A stretch of DNA of 64,000 bases, from assembly GCA_946405135.1 (NCBI GenBank), contig CAMJGD010000015.1, positions 1 to 64,000 on the forward strand. Reading direction: 5' to 3'. The translations under genes were made by a program, and so were the position numbers. Position 1 is the stretch's first letter; each line of letters opens with the position of its first letter. Positions 17,943 to 27,068 of the stretch are shown here, piece by piece. The DNA comes from an uncultured Clostridiaceae bacterium. Its GTDB lineage: Bacteria > Bacillota > Clostridia > Clostridiales > Clostridiaceae. The notes beneath the pieces are model-generated. The model ran no database searches. It worked only from the letters and a program-made list of their open reading frames with translations, and was not told where the DNA came from.

Positions 17943-17977
17943 TGTAGTTCACAACCTATCAAACAAGGAGTAATAGC

Positions 17978-20104
17978 ATGTGGAAAGATGAATCTTTAAA
18001 AATATTAAAAAATTATTTTGGTTACGATAGTTTTAGAAAAGGGCAGAAAGAAGCCATTGAAAATATAATGCTTGGAAAAGATACCTTTATAATAATGCCT
18101 ACAGGTGGAGGAAAATCCTTGTGTTACCAGGTGCCAGCCCTTTTATTAGAAGGAGCTACTTTGGTGATTTCACCTTTAATTTCTCTTATGAAAGACCAGG
18201 TAGATACTTTAAACAATATGGGTATTAGTGCTACTTATATAAATAGTACTTTAAATAATATAGAAATAGATGAGAGAATAAATGGCATTAGAAACAACCA
18301 GTATAAGTTAATATATTTAGCACCAGAAAGATTAGACTCCATGAGCAGTATACTAAAAATGAATAATATAAATATTTCTTTAATAGCTATTGATGAAGCT
18401 CACTGCGTTTCAAAGTGGGGACATGATTTTAGACCCAGCTATAGAAATGTGCAGGGTTTTATAAATCAATTAGTGCAGAGACCGAGAGTTTTAGCTTGCA
18501 CAGCTACTGCTACAGAAATAGTTAAAGAAGATATAATAAAATTATTAGGTTTAAAAGCTCCTAATGTGTTTTTTACAGGATTTAACAGAGAAAATTTAAA
18601 CTTTAAAGTATTTAGAGGAGAAAATAATGATAAATTTATATTGGACTATATAGCTGCTAAAAATGAAGAAAATGGTATAATCTATGCTTCTACAAGAAGA
18701 GAAACAGAACATATTTACAATATGCTTTGTAAAAAAGGTATTAAAGCAGGTATATATCATGCAGGGCTTGAAGAGGATATTAGAAAAGAAATGCAAGAAA
18801 ATTTTATGTATGACAATATAAATATAATGGTGGCTACCAATGCCTTTGGTATGGGGATAGATAAGTCTAATGTAAGATTTGTAATACATAATAATATGCC
18901 TAAAAATCTTGAAGCTTACTATCAAGAGGCAGGTCGTGCAGGAAGAGATGGAGAACCTAGTGAATGTATATTGTTATTTAACAGCGGTGATGTATCCACT
19001 CAAAGATATTTTATTGAAAGTTCTACTCTTTCACCGGATAAAAAGACTCAAGAATATGATAATTTAAGAGCTATGGTAGACTACTGCTATACTTCTAAAT
19101 GCCTTAGAAAATATATATTAGAATACTTTGGAGAAGAGTATTTAAAAAAGAGCTGTGATAATTGCAGTAATTGCAATAATGACATAGAAGAAAAAGAAAT
19201 AACTTTAGAAGCTCAGATGATTTTTTCTTGTGTATATAGGCTAAAAGAGAGATATGGAATAAGTACAGTGGTGGATGTACTTAAAGGATCAAAAAATCAA
19301 AGAGTACTAAAGCTTTCATTAGATAAGATTAGTACTTATGCTTTGATGAAAGATTATGACAGAAAGTATGTAGAAGAAATAACAAATAAATTGGTGGCAG
19401 ATGGATATCTCATTACAACCAATGATGAATATCCAGTTTTAAAGCTTACTTTAAAAGCTGTCAATACACTAAAAAACAAAGAAAAGGTTTATGTATCTGT
19501 AAGAAAGGTTAAACAGGTACAAAAAACGGAAGATGGCTTATTTACTATTTTAAAAGCTCTAAGAAAATCTATTTCAGAAGAGTTAAATCTGCCTCCATAT
19601 ATTATATTTCACGATTCTACTTTAAAAGAATTAAGTACATACATGCCTAAAAATGAAGAAGAGTTTTTAAATATTAAAGGAGTGGGAGAAAGTAAGTTTG
19701 CAAAGTATGGAGAAAGGTTTTTAGAAGCTATAATAAAATATACTGAAGATAATGAAATAAAATCAAATTTGTCAGATTATTCCCCAAAAGAACAAGGGGA
19801 AACTAAAAAGAAGATTAAAAGTTATTATGAGACCTATGAATTGTATAAAAAAGGATTAAGCATAGAGGAAATAGCTAAGTTTAGAGGATTAACTGAATTA
19901 ACCATACAAAATCATATTTTTGATTGTGTATTAGAAGGATTAGATGTGAATTTAGATGATTTTATTCCAGAATATATGGAAGATAAGATTCTAGAAGTTA
20001 TAAGCAATATAGGGGCCAGCAAATTAAAACCAATAAAGGAACAGCTTCCAGAGGAAGTTGACTATGCTGCCATTAAAGCAGTAATCTGTAAACATAATTT
20101 ATAA
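17978..20104 (+). CDS. recQ: ATP-dependent DNA helicase RecQ
   Basis: A 708-residue RecQ-family 3'-5' helicase for recombination and fork repair. The helicase core shows motif I PTGGGKSLCYQVP, motif II DEAHCVSKWGHDFRPSY, motif III ATATE and motif VI QEAGRAGRDGEPS. The zinc-binding cysteines lie in TSKCLRKYILEYFG and KKSCDNCSNC (residues about 370-395). A winged-helix region, an HRDC domain (about 520-590) and a C-terminal helix-turn-helix extension (RQC/HTH_40-like) follow. The ATG at 17978 is preceded by AAGGAG. The IS remnant ends about 25 bp upstream, so the promoter may have been altered by it. Confidence 0.95.
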   Translation: MWKDESLKILKNYFGYDSFRKGQKEAIENIMLGKDTFIIMPTGGGKSLCYQVPALLLEGATLVISPLISLMKDQVDTLNNMGISATYINSTLNNIEIDERINGIRNNQYKLIYLAPERLDSMSSILKMNNINISLIAIDEAHCVSKWGHDFRPSYRNVQGFINQLVQRPRVLACTATATEIVKEDIIKLLGLKAPNVFFTGFNRENLNFKVFRGENNDKFILDYIAAKNEENGIIYASTRRETEHIYNMLCKKGIKAGIYHAGLEEDIRKEMQENFMYDNINIMVATNAFGMGIDKSNVRFVIHNNMPKNLEAYYQEAGRAGRDGEPSECILLFNSGDVSTQRYFIESSTLSPDKKTQEYDNLRAMVDYCYTSKCLRKYILEYFGEEYLKKSCDNCSNCNNDIEEKEITLEAQMIFSCVYRLKERYGISTVVDVLKGSKNQRVLKLSLDKISTYALMKDYDRKYVEEITNKLVADGYLITTNDEYPVLKLTLKAVNTLKNKEKVYVSVRKVKQVQKTEDGLFTILKALRKSISEELNLPPYIIFHDSTLKELSTYMPKNEEEFLNIKGVGESKFAKYGERFLEAIIKYTEDNEIKSNLSDYSPKEQGETKKKIKSYYETYELYKKGLSIEEIAKFRGLTELTIQNHIFDCVLEGLDVNLDDFIPEYMEDKILEVISNIGASKLKPIKEQLPEEVDYAAIKAVICKHNL

Positions 20105-20108
20105 AATG

Positions 20109-20146
20109 CAGAGCACTCTTAATAAAAAGGAGTGCTCTGTATTTTT
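20109..20146 (+). terminator. Rho-independent terminator after recQ
   Basis: Stem CAGAGCACTC (20109-20118) with GAGTGCTCTG (20130-20139), followed by TATTTTT. Confidence 0.85.
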
Positions 20147-20202
20147 CTGTAAAAAACAAAGTACACTTTTTCATGAAGGCATAATAAATAGATAAAATTT
20201 TA

Positions 20203-20231
20203 TGAACATATTTTCATAAGATTACTATAAT
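20203..20231 (+). promoter_or_regulatory. Likely promoter of the right-going glycan operon
   Basis: TGAACA (20203-20208), 17 bases, TATAAT (20226-20231), about 60 bp before the first gene of the polysaccharide arm. Confidence 0.55.
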
Positions 20232-20291
20232 AATTATTACAGAAATACTGTATTTTTATAAATCAAACAGATATTTTGAAGGTGATAAGAT

Positions 20292-21497
20292 TTGAATATA
20301 TTATTTTTGACTGTAGCCTTTCCAGAATCATCTGAAGATAGAAATATATATACAGATTTAATGGAGGAAATTAAGGAGAAGGGTCATGATGTTTATATTG
20401 TTACATCAAGAGAAAGAAAATATAAAAAACCTACTGAGCTGATTAATCAAAAGGGATTGAAAGTTTTAAGAATAAAAACAGGTAATCTTCAGAAAGTGAG
20501 CAATGTGGAGAAAGGAATTTCTACATTGCTTATTGAAAGGCAATTTATAAGAGGAATAAAAAGGCATTTAAGAGATATTAAGTTTGATTTAATAATTTAT
20601 TCTACACCACCAGTTACTTTTGAAAAAGTGATTAAATACGTAAAAAAGCGGGATCACTCTCAATCATATCTTTTATTAAAAGATATTTTTCCACAAAATG
20701 CAGTGGATATAGGAATACTTAAAAAAAATAGCCTTATCTATAAATATTTTAGAAAAAAAGAAATAGAATTATATAAAGTATCAAATTTTATAGGATGTAT
20801 GTCTCAGGCGAATGTAGATTATATTATACAGAATAATGATTTTATAGATGCTAAAAAGCTAGAGATTTGTCCCAATAGCATTAAACCTATTAAAATATTA
20901 GAATCGGAAAAGTTAAGGGAACAAATTAGATTTAAATATGGTATACCTGAAGACAAAACTGTATTTGTTTATGGAGGTAACTTAGGAAAACCTCAAGGCA
21001 TTGATTTTTTGATAGAAGTGTTAAAGAAAAACAGGGAAAGAAAAGATGCCTGTTTTTTAATAGCCGGTAGCGGTACTGAATACTTTAAGATAGAAGATTG
21101 TATAAGTAAATTTAATATAACTAATGTTAAACTATATTCTTATTTGCCTAAAGAAGATTATGATAAATTAATACAAGCCTCTGATGTGGGCATGTTATTT
21201 TTAGATCATAGATTTACCATACCAAATTTTCCTTCGAGAATGTTAACCCATATGGAATTTTCTATGCCTATAATTGCAGCTACAGATATAAATACAGATG
21301 TAGGAAAGGTCATTGAGGAAGGTAAGTTTGGTCTTTGGAGTCAGAGTGGAGATATAAAAGCTTTTAATGAACATTTAGATGTACTATGTTCCAATAGAGA
21401 AGAGCTAAGAAAAATGGGCAAAAATGCAAGAGTTTATCTAGAAGATAATTATACAGCGTCTAAATCCTGTGAAATAATTTTAAACCATTTTAAGTAG
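20292..21497 (+). CDS. Glycosyltransferase family 4 (WbuB-like)
   Basis: A 401-residue GT-B fold glycosyltransferase. The N-terminal acceptor half begins NILFLTVAFPESS, and the C-terminal half has the donor-site region VFVYGGNLGKPQGIDFLIEV and PSRMLTHMEFSMPIIAA. The three genes that follow make UDP-L-FucNAc, and the same grouping with wbuB is known from enterobacterial O-antigen loci. Transfer of L-FucNAc onto the lipid-linked glycan is therefore the best guess (inference from context). It starts with TTG after GAAGGTGAT and opens the right-going arm of the polysaccharide locus. Confidence 0.8.
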   Translation: MNILFLTVAFPESSEDRNIYTDLMEEIKEKGHDVYIVTSRERKYKKPTELINQKGLKVLRIKTGNLQKVSNVEKGISTLLIERQFIRGIKRHLRDIKFDLIIYSTPPVTFEKVIKYVKKRDHSQSYLLLKDIFPQNAVDIGILKKNSLIYKYFRKKEIELYKVSNFIGCMSQANVDYIIQNNDFIDAKKLEICPNSIKPIKILESEKLREQIRFKYGIPEDKTVFVYGGNLGKPQGIDFLIEVLKKNRERKDACFLIAGSGTEYFKIEDCISKFNITNVKLYSYLPKEDYDKLIQASDVGMLFLDHRFTIPNFPSRMLTHMEFSMPIIAATDINTDVGKVIEEGKFGLWSQSGDIKAFNEHLDVLCSNREELRKMGKNARVYLEDNYTASKSCEIILNHFK

Positions 21498-21510
21498 AGG
21501 TGCTTTTTAA

Positions 21511-22548
21511 ATGTTTAAAGACAAAACATTGCTTATAACTGGAGGAACTGGTTCCTTTGGAAACGCAGTATTGAATAGGTTTTTGGGTACGGACATAAAA
21601 GAAATAAGAATATTTAGCAGAGATGAAAAAAAGCAATTTGATATGAGAAATAGACTGAAAAGTACCAAAGTAAAATATTATATTGGAGATGTTAGGGATT
21701 TTGAAAGTATAAACTTTGCTATGAAGAATGTGGATTATGTATTTCATGCAGCAGCATTAAAGCAGGTTCCTTCCTGCGAGTTTTATCCTATAGAAGCAAT
21801 AAAAACTAATACCCTTGGCACAGAAAAGGTTATTAATGCTGCAATAAATAATGGGGTAAAGAAGTTAATATTGTTAAGTACAGATAAGGCAGTCTATCCC
21901 ATTAACGCCATGGGAATCTCCAAGGCTATGGCAGAAAAAATTCTTGTAGCCAAGTCAAAAACTTTAAAAGAAGAGGAAACAGTGCTTTGTGGAACTAGGT
22001 ACGGAAATGTTATGGCTTCAAGAGGTTCTGTGATTCCATTATTTATTGACCAGATGAAGCAAAATATGGACTTAACTTTAACAGATCCCCATATGACAAG
22101 ATTTTTAATGTCATTAGATGAAGCAGTGGATTTAGTTTTATATGCATTTAAAAATGGCAATCAAGGGGATATATTTGTACCTAAAGTACCTGCATGTACT
22201 GTAGAAAATTTAGCACTAGCATTAAAAGAAATATTTAATTCCAAGGTTAATCTAAAAATAATAGGAACCAGGCATGGAGAAAAAAGATATGAAACTCTGC
22301 TTACGAGGGAAGAATTTGCAAGAGCAGAGGAGGAAGGAGAGTATTTTAGAATACCTTCAGATAACAGGGATTTAAATTATGCAAAATATTTTACAGAAGG
22401 CAATGAAAAAATACCGAAAATGGAAGAGTACAATTCAGATAATATCTATAGAATGGAAGTTAAAGAGATAAAAGAGATGCTGCTAAAATTGCCATACATT
22501 CAGTGGGAGCTAGCTAAATTTAAAGAAAAGGATAATTTTACTTTTTAA
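21511..22548 (+). CDS. fnlA: UDP-GlcNAc 4,6-dehydratase/5-epimerase (FnlA/CapE-type)
   Basis: A 345-residue extended SDR, first step of the UDP-L-FucNAc pathway. It shows the NAD motif GGTGSFG (11-17) and an active site LLSTDKAVYPINAMGISK, in which the usual Tyr of SDRs is Met (S-M-K arrangement) as in CapE/FnlA. The product in the family is a 4-keto-6-deoxy sugar with inverted C5. It is the first of three consecutive pathway genes, 14 bp after the glycosyltransferase stop. Confidence 0.88.
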   Translation: MFKDKTLLITGGTGSFGNAVLNRFLGTDIKEIRIFSRDEKKQFDMRNRLKSTKVKYYIGDVRDFESINFAMKNVDYVFHAAALKQVPSCEFYPIEAIKTNTLGTEKVINAAINNGVKKLILLSTDKAVYPINAMGISKAMAEKILVAKSKTLKEEETVLCGTRYGNVMASRGSVIPLFIDQMKQNMDLTLTDPHMTRFLMSLDEAVDLVLYAFKNGNQGDIFVPKVPACTVENLALALKEIFNSKVNLKIIGTRHGEKRYETLLTREEFARAEEEGEYFRIPSDNRDLNYAKYFTEGNEKIPKMEEYNSDNIYRMEVKEIKEMLLKLPYIQWELAKFKEKDNFTF

Positions 22549-22599
22549 GAGCTTACAGATTTTGAAACCTAGTATTTATTGAAATTGGGGGATTGATTA

Positions 22600-23724
22600 A
22601 TGAAAAAAATTTTGATAACTGGTGCAAAAGGTTTCATAGGAAAAAATCTCATTGCTAAACTTAATGAAAATAAAGAAATAAGCCTTTTAAAGTATGATGT
22701 AGAAAACTCAGAAGAAGAGTTAATTGAAGCCTTAAAGGAAGCAGATTTTATATATCATTTAGCTGGAGTGAATAGACCTAAAGATGAAAAAGAATTTATT
22801 GAAGGCAATAGCAGATTCACCCATATTATTACTAGAAAGCTGCAGGAGCTAAATAAGGCTACACCTATATTAATTACCTCATCTATACAAGCTGAACTTA
22901 ACAATCCTTATGGTATAAGTAAAAAGCAGGCAGAAGAGGAGTTGATTAAATATAGTAAAACCACAGGAGCAGATGTATTTATCTATAGACTTCCAAATGT
23001 ATTTGGAAAATGGTGCAGACCTAATTATAATTCGGTTATAGCAACTTTTTGTTACAACATATCTCATGAATTGGATATATGGATATCTGATGAAAACAAA
23101 GAAATAAATTTGGTTTATATAGATGATGTAGTAGATGAATTTATAGCTGCTCAAGATTATATAAATGATTATAGAAAATATTATTATTCAATTTCTAAAA
23201 CTTATAAAGCTGCCTTAGGGGATATAGTTCATAAGATTAAAAGCTTTCAAGCTGTAAAAGAAACTTCTATAATACCAGACTTTTCTGATGAATTTACCAA
23301 GTGCTTATATAGCACTTATCTATCATATTTAGAAAAAGATAATTTTTCCTATGGATTAGAAAAAAAGGAAGACCATAGAGGCTGGTTATCAGAAATATTA
23401 AAATCAAAAGAATCTGGTCAAATATTTATATCCCAAACTCATAAAGGCATAGTGAGAGGAAATCATTATCATCACAGTAAAGTAGAAAAATTTATAGTAA
23501 TTAAGGGAGAAGCTTTAATTAGATTTAGAAAGATTGATGAGAATGAGGTGTTTGAATACAGGGTAAAGGGTGAGGATTTAAAGGTAGTAGATATACCACC
23601 AGGATATACTCATTCCATAGAAAATGTGGGGGAAGATGAGTTAATGACCTTGTTTTGGGCAAATGAAATATTTAATCAGGATAAACCAGACACGTATTTT
23701 AGTGAGGTGCTAAAGCATGAATAG
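22600..23724 (+). CDS. fnlB: Bifunctional UDP-sugar reductase/epimerase (FnlB/CapF-type)
   Basis: A 374-residue two-domain enzyme. Residues 1 to about 245 are an SDR (TGAKGFIGKN at the start; YGISKKQAEEE with Tyr-x-x-x-Lys). The C-terminal cupin domain carries the metal ligands in GNHYHHSKVEKF (about 287) and the jelly-roll strand HSIENVG. In S. aureus CapF the cupin epimerises C3 and the SDR reduces C4, giving UDP-6-deoxy-L-talosamine. Length and order match that enzyme. It overlaps the next gene by 8 bp, so the two are probably translated together. Confidence 0.88.
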   Translation: MKKILITGAKGFIGKNLIAKLNENKEISLLKYDVENSEEELIEALKEADFIYHLAGVNRPKDEKEFIEGNSRFTHIITRKLQELNKATPILITSSIQAELNNPYGISKKQAEEELIKYSKTTGADVFIYRLPNVFGKWCRPNYNSVIATFCYNISHELDIWISDENKEINLVYIDDVVDEFIAAQDYINDYRKYYYSISKTYKAALGDIVHKIKSFQAVKETSIIPDFSDEFTKCLYSTYLSYLEKDNFSYGLEKKEDHRGWLSEILKSKESGQIFISQTHKGIVRGNHYHHSKVEKFIVIKGEALIRFRKIDENEVFEYRVKGEDLKVVDIPPGYTHSIENVGEDELMTLFWANEIFNQDKPDTYFSEVLKHE

Positions 23725-24844
23725 ATTAAAGGTAATGACTATTGTTGGAACTAGACCTGAAATAATCAGGCTATCAGAGGTTATAAAAGCTTGCAGGAAA
23801 TATTTTAATCATGTTTTAGTGCATACAGGACAAAATTGGGACTATACCTTAAATAAAGTATTTTTTAAAGAATTAGAATTAGAAAAACCAGAGTATTTTT
23901 TAGATGCGGCGGGAAATGACTTAGGGGAAACCTTGGGAAACATAATATCAGCTTCCTTTAAAGTACTAAAGCAGGAAGTTCCAGATGCATTATTAATATT
24001 AGGAGATACCAATAGTGCCCTAAGTGCAATTTCAGCTAAAAGATTAAAGATACCTGTATTTCATATGGAAGCTGGGAATAGATGTTTTGATGAAAATGTA
24101 CCAGAGGAAATTAACAGAAGAATAGTGGATCATATAAGTGATATAAATCTTCCTTATACAGAACACAGCAGAAGATATTTATTAAACGAGGGCATAAGGA
24201 AAGACCATATATTTGTAACAGGTTCACCTATGCCAGAGGTAATATATAAAAATTTAGAAAAGATAAATAATAGCCTTATACTAAGTAGGCTGGGACTGGA
24301 AAAGGACAAATATATCTTGGTAAGTGCTCATAGAGAAGAAAATGTAGATATAGATAAAAATTTATTTTTATTGGTGGAAGCCTTGAATACTGTAGCTAAG
24401 ACCTATAAAATGCCTATAATATATTCCACTCATCCAAGAAGCTTTAAAAGGATAAAAGAGAAAAATATAGAGTTTAATCCTTTGATAAGTCAATTAAAAC
24501 CTTTTGGCTTTTTTGATTATAATAAATTGCAGCAAAATGCTTTTTGCGTTTTATCAGATAGCGGAACTTTAAGCGAAGAATCAGCTATATTAGGATTTCC
24601 AGCAGTGCTTATTAGAACAAGTACTGAAAGACCAGAAGTACTAGATAAAGGCTCTATAATTCTAGGAGGAATTAAGCCAGAAGATATAGTTCAAGCTATA
24701 AATCTATGCAGAGCTATAAAAGAAAATCATGAAGAAGTAGTGCTTGTAGCAGATTATCAGGATAAAAATGTGTCTTTGAAGGTAGTTAAGATAATTCAAA
24801 GCTACACTAAGATGATAAATAAATCTGTATGGAACAAGGAATAG
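23717..24844 (+). CDS. fnlC: UDP-N-acetylglucosamine 2-epimerase-type (FnlC/CapG)
   Basis: A 375-residue non-hydrolysing sugar 2-epimerase. The N-terminus has VGTRPEIIRLSEVI and HTGQNWDYTLN; later come HMEAGNRCFDENVPEEINR and the nucleotide-binding SDSGTLSEE. The family has both GlcNAc (WecB) and talosamine (FnlC/CapG) epimerases. Position directly after fnlA and fnlB argues for the last step to UDP-L-FucNAc. It overlaps fnlB by 8 bp. Confidence 0.85.
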   Translation: MNRLKVMTIVGTRPEIIRLSEVIKACRKYFNHVLVHTGQNWDYTLNKVFFKELELEKPEYFLDAAGNDLGETLGNIISASFKVLKQEVPDALLILGDTNSALSAISAKRLKIPVFHMEAGNRCFDENVPEEINRRIVDHISDINLPYTEHSRRYLLNEGIRKDHIFVTGSPMPEVIYKNLEKINNSLILSRLGLEKDKYILVSAHREENVDIDKNLFLLVEALNTVAKTYKMPIIYSTHPRSFKRIKEKNIEFNPLISQLKPFGFFDYNKLQQNAFCVLSDSGTLSEESAILGFPAVLIRTSTERPEVLDKGSIILGGIKPEDIVQAINLCRAIKENHEEVVLVADYQDKNVSLKVVKIIQSYTKMINKSVWNKE

Positions 24845-24877
24845 ATAAGGTCTATCCTGTGAAGGAGGTGCTGCTAT

Positions 24878-25915
24878 ATGATTAGTCTATATAGCAATAG
24901 TCTTATAGACTCCTGGACTATTAATGAGAGAGATTATATTTATAGAGCAAAAGCATATGCTGTATTTAGTGTAATTATGTCACATACTCTAGTAGATATG
25001 AAGTATGGCAATAGGTTTGATTACTACTTTATAGGTGCTGCCAGAGCATTTAGCTGTATTGGAGTTATCATGTTTTTTATTTTAGCAGGATATTTTTTTC
25101 AAAGAAATAAATACAGCTTAAGCCTATTTTGGAAAAATAGAATTAAAAACTTTATTACTCCTTGGTTTATCACTGGATATTTTATTTATTATATATCAAG
25201 TTTTTATGGAAATGATACCCATGTAATGAGTCTAAAAGGTTATATGAATTTTATATTAGGTTGGGGTTCTTATTTTTATTACATGACTATACTTTTAAGT
25301 TTTTATATAATATTTTTTTTCCTAAGAAATAAAAACCTATTGGTAATATCCACTATAACAATGATTATTACATTAATATCAATTTTTATTACAGAACTCC
25401 AAGTATTTGATTTGATGACACAATTTAGATATTTAAATATATTTAATTGGATATTTTTTTTCTCTTTGGGTATGTTGATAGCTCAAAGGGATTTACTAAA
25501 TACTATAATAATTGAATGTAGAAATTATAGCTACATTATATTTGGATTATTTATTATTGGAATAATAGCTAGTGTTAAAATGTTTGGAAACAATGTATCT
25601 TACTTTCATGTATTTATGATAATGGTTGAATTGTTAGGATGCCTTTCAATATTTTCTTTAAGCTTTAATGCTGGAATTTTAAATAATCCTTTAAGAAAAA
25701 TAGGTAAATTATCTTTTTCTATATATTTGCTTCATATGCCTTTAGCTGGAGCTATTAATATAATTTTTTCAAAAGTACCAGCTTTAATAGGAGTTATTGT
25801 AAAGCCTGTAATGGTTACCCTATTAATGTACTTATTAATAGAAGTAGGACAAATCTTTTCTAGAAGAATAGGTGTTGAAAGTTTGTTTATTAAATTATTT
25901 GGTATAAGAGGATAG
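24878..25915 (+). CDS. Acyltransferase family 3 membrane protein
   Basis: A 345-residue integral membrane protein with about ten hydrophobic segments. It matches the acyltransferase-3 family: an N-terminal RDYIYRAKAYAVFSVIMSHT with the conserved His, and an Arg-rich cytoplasmic loop FWKNRIKNFITPW after the third helix. In surface glycan loci such proteins add O-acetyl or similar groups to sugars. The ATG at 24878 follows GAAGGAGGTG. It sits between the FucNAc genes and the glycosyltransferases of the same operon. The acceptor sugar is unknown. Confidence 0.8.
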   Translation: MISLYSNSLIDSWTINERDYIYRAKAYAVFSVIMSHTLVDMKYGNRFDYYFIGAARAFSCIGVIMFFILAGYFFQRNKYSLSLFWKNRIKNFITPWFITGYFIYYISSFYGNDTHVMSLKGYMNFILGWGSYFYYMTILLSFYIIFFFLRNKNLLVISTITMIITLISIFITELQVFDLMTQFRYLNIFNWIFFFSLGMLIAQRDLLNTIIIECRNYSYIIFGLFIIGIIASVKMFGNNVSYFHVFMIMVELLGCLSIFSLSFNAGILNNPLRKIGKLSFSIYLLHMPLAGAINIIFSKVPALIGVIVKPVMVTLLMYLLIEVGQIFSRRIGVESLFIKLFGIRG

Positions 25916-25959
25916 AAAGTACATGTATTTAAGCATTGTTTAGAAAGGCAGTGTTATAT

Positions 25960-27054
25960 TTGAATATTCTTGTGTACAATCCTGCTGCACTATATGGAGG
26001 GGCTGCTAATATTTTAAACAGCTTTATTGAGGATATTGAAAAAGATGATAATAATAAGTATTTTATAGTTATCTCTAAATATATAGGTAAAACATATAGT
26101 AATTATAAAGGTAAAGTACATTTTATAGAAATATCTCACAATTATTTTTATAGATTCTACTGGCTTTATTTTAAGATATATAAAATCATTAAAAAATATG
26201 ATATTAATGCTATGATATCTTTAGAAAATACATGTAATATATTTTTAAGAAAAATACCTCAATATATTTATATTCAGCAGTCACTTCAATTTGCATCTCT
26301 AAAAAATTTATCATTAAAGCTATTTATAAAGATAAAAATTATAAACAATTTACTTATGTATTTTTCTTGTAAAAGAGCTTCAAAAATTTTTGTACAAACA
26401 AACTGGATGAAAAAAGCAGTAGGTGAGAAATATAAAATTTCTGAATACAAAATAGATGTGATTAGGTCTAAAACTTATAAAGGAAATCCAGGACCTATTC
26501 AATATGATATTATAAATAGAATTTATAAATTAAGGGAAGAAGGAAACTATATAGGTCTATGCGTTACTGGGGCTGAAAAGTATAAAAATATTGAGATTTT
26601 AATAGAATTTGTCTACCAAGCTAATAAGTTTCATAACTTAAATGTAATTTTGCTGCTTACTATAGAACAAAATCCTAGAGGATATGCTGGAAAGCTTCAA
26701 AGACTGGTTAAAAGATATGCCTTAGAAAAGCAAGTATTATTTATAGGAACACATTCAGGAGAGACTATTGAAACCTTATATAAAATAGCTAATGCACTAT
26801 TTTATTCTTCTTCTATTGAAACTGTAGGGCTTCCTCTAATAGAAGCAATGAAGCATAAATTGAGAATTTTTGCACCAGACTTGCCTTATGCTAGGGAGGT
26901 TTGCGGAGAATATGCATTTTTATATAAGTTTGATGATGGCTATAGTTTACTTCAGGTTTTTTTAAAATTTTTAAGTTCAACGCCTAAGGAATCTAAAGAG
27001 AAATATAGAGGAGATTCATTTATGAATATGATAGATAAAATAGCATTTTTATAA
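25960..27054 (+). CDS. Glycosyltransferase family 4
   Basis: A 364-residue GT4-type retaining glycosyltransferase. The donor-binding E-x7-E pattern is in ETVGLPLIEAMKHK, and the N-terminus NILVYNPAALYGGAANIL fits the acceptor domain. The frame could open at a TTG at 25936, but AGAAAGGCAGTG lies before the TTG at 25960, which gives a typical GT4 N-terminus. Part of the right-going glycan operon; donor and linkage cannot be read. Confidence 0.8.
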   Translation: MNILVYNPAALYGGAANILNSFIEDIEKDDNNKYFIVISKYIGKTYSNYKGKVHFIEISHNYFYRFYWLYFKIYKIIKKYDINAMISLENTCNIFLRKIPQYIYIQQSLQFASLKNLSLKLFIKIKIINNLLMYFSCKRASKIFVQTNWMKKAVGEKYKISEYKIDVIRSKTYKGNPGPIQYDIINRIYKLREEGNYIGLCVTGAEKYKNIEILIEFVYQANKFHNLNVILLLTIEQNPRGYAGKLQRLVKRYALEKQVLFIGTHSGETIETLYKIANALFYSSSIETVGLPLIEAMKHKLRIFAPDLPYAREVCGEYAFLYKFDDGYSLLQVFLKFLSSTPKESKEKYRGDSFMNMIDKIAFL

Positions 27055-27068
27055 GGAGAGATAATGGA

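Larger units (their letters stand above)
17509..17952 (+). mobile_element. Internally deleted IS200/IS605-type (TnpB) element
   Basis: A remnant of about 450 bp. The left part holds an imperfect hairpin (17510-17518 with 17526-17534) and TTGCC-GATA-GGCAA (17545-17558). The right part holds the perfect 8-bp stem CCCCACTT/AAGTGGGG (17918-17925 with 17935-17942), ending near TTCAC (17948-17952). Subterminal hairpins of this kind are the recognition ends of single-strand transposons. Between them only the start and the very end of tnpB survive. The exact cleavage sites are not resolved. It lies between patatin and recQ genes without damaging either. Confidence 0.75.
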
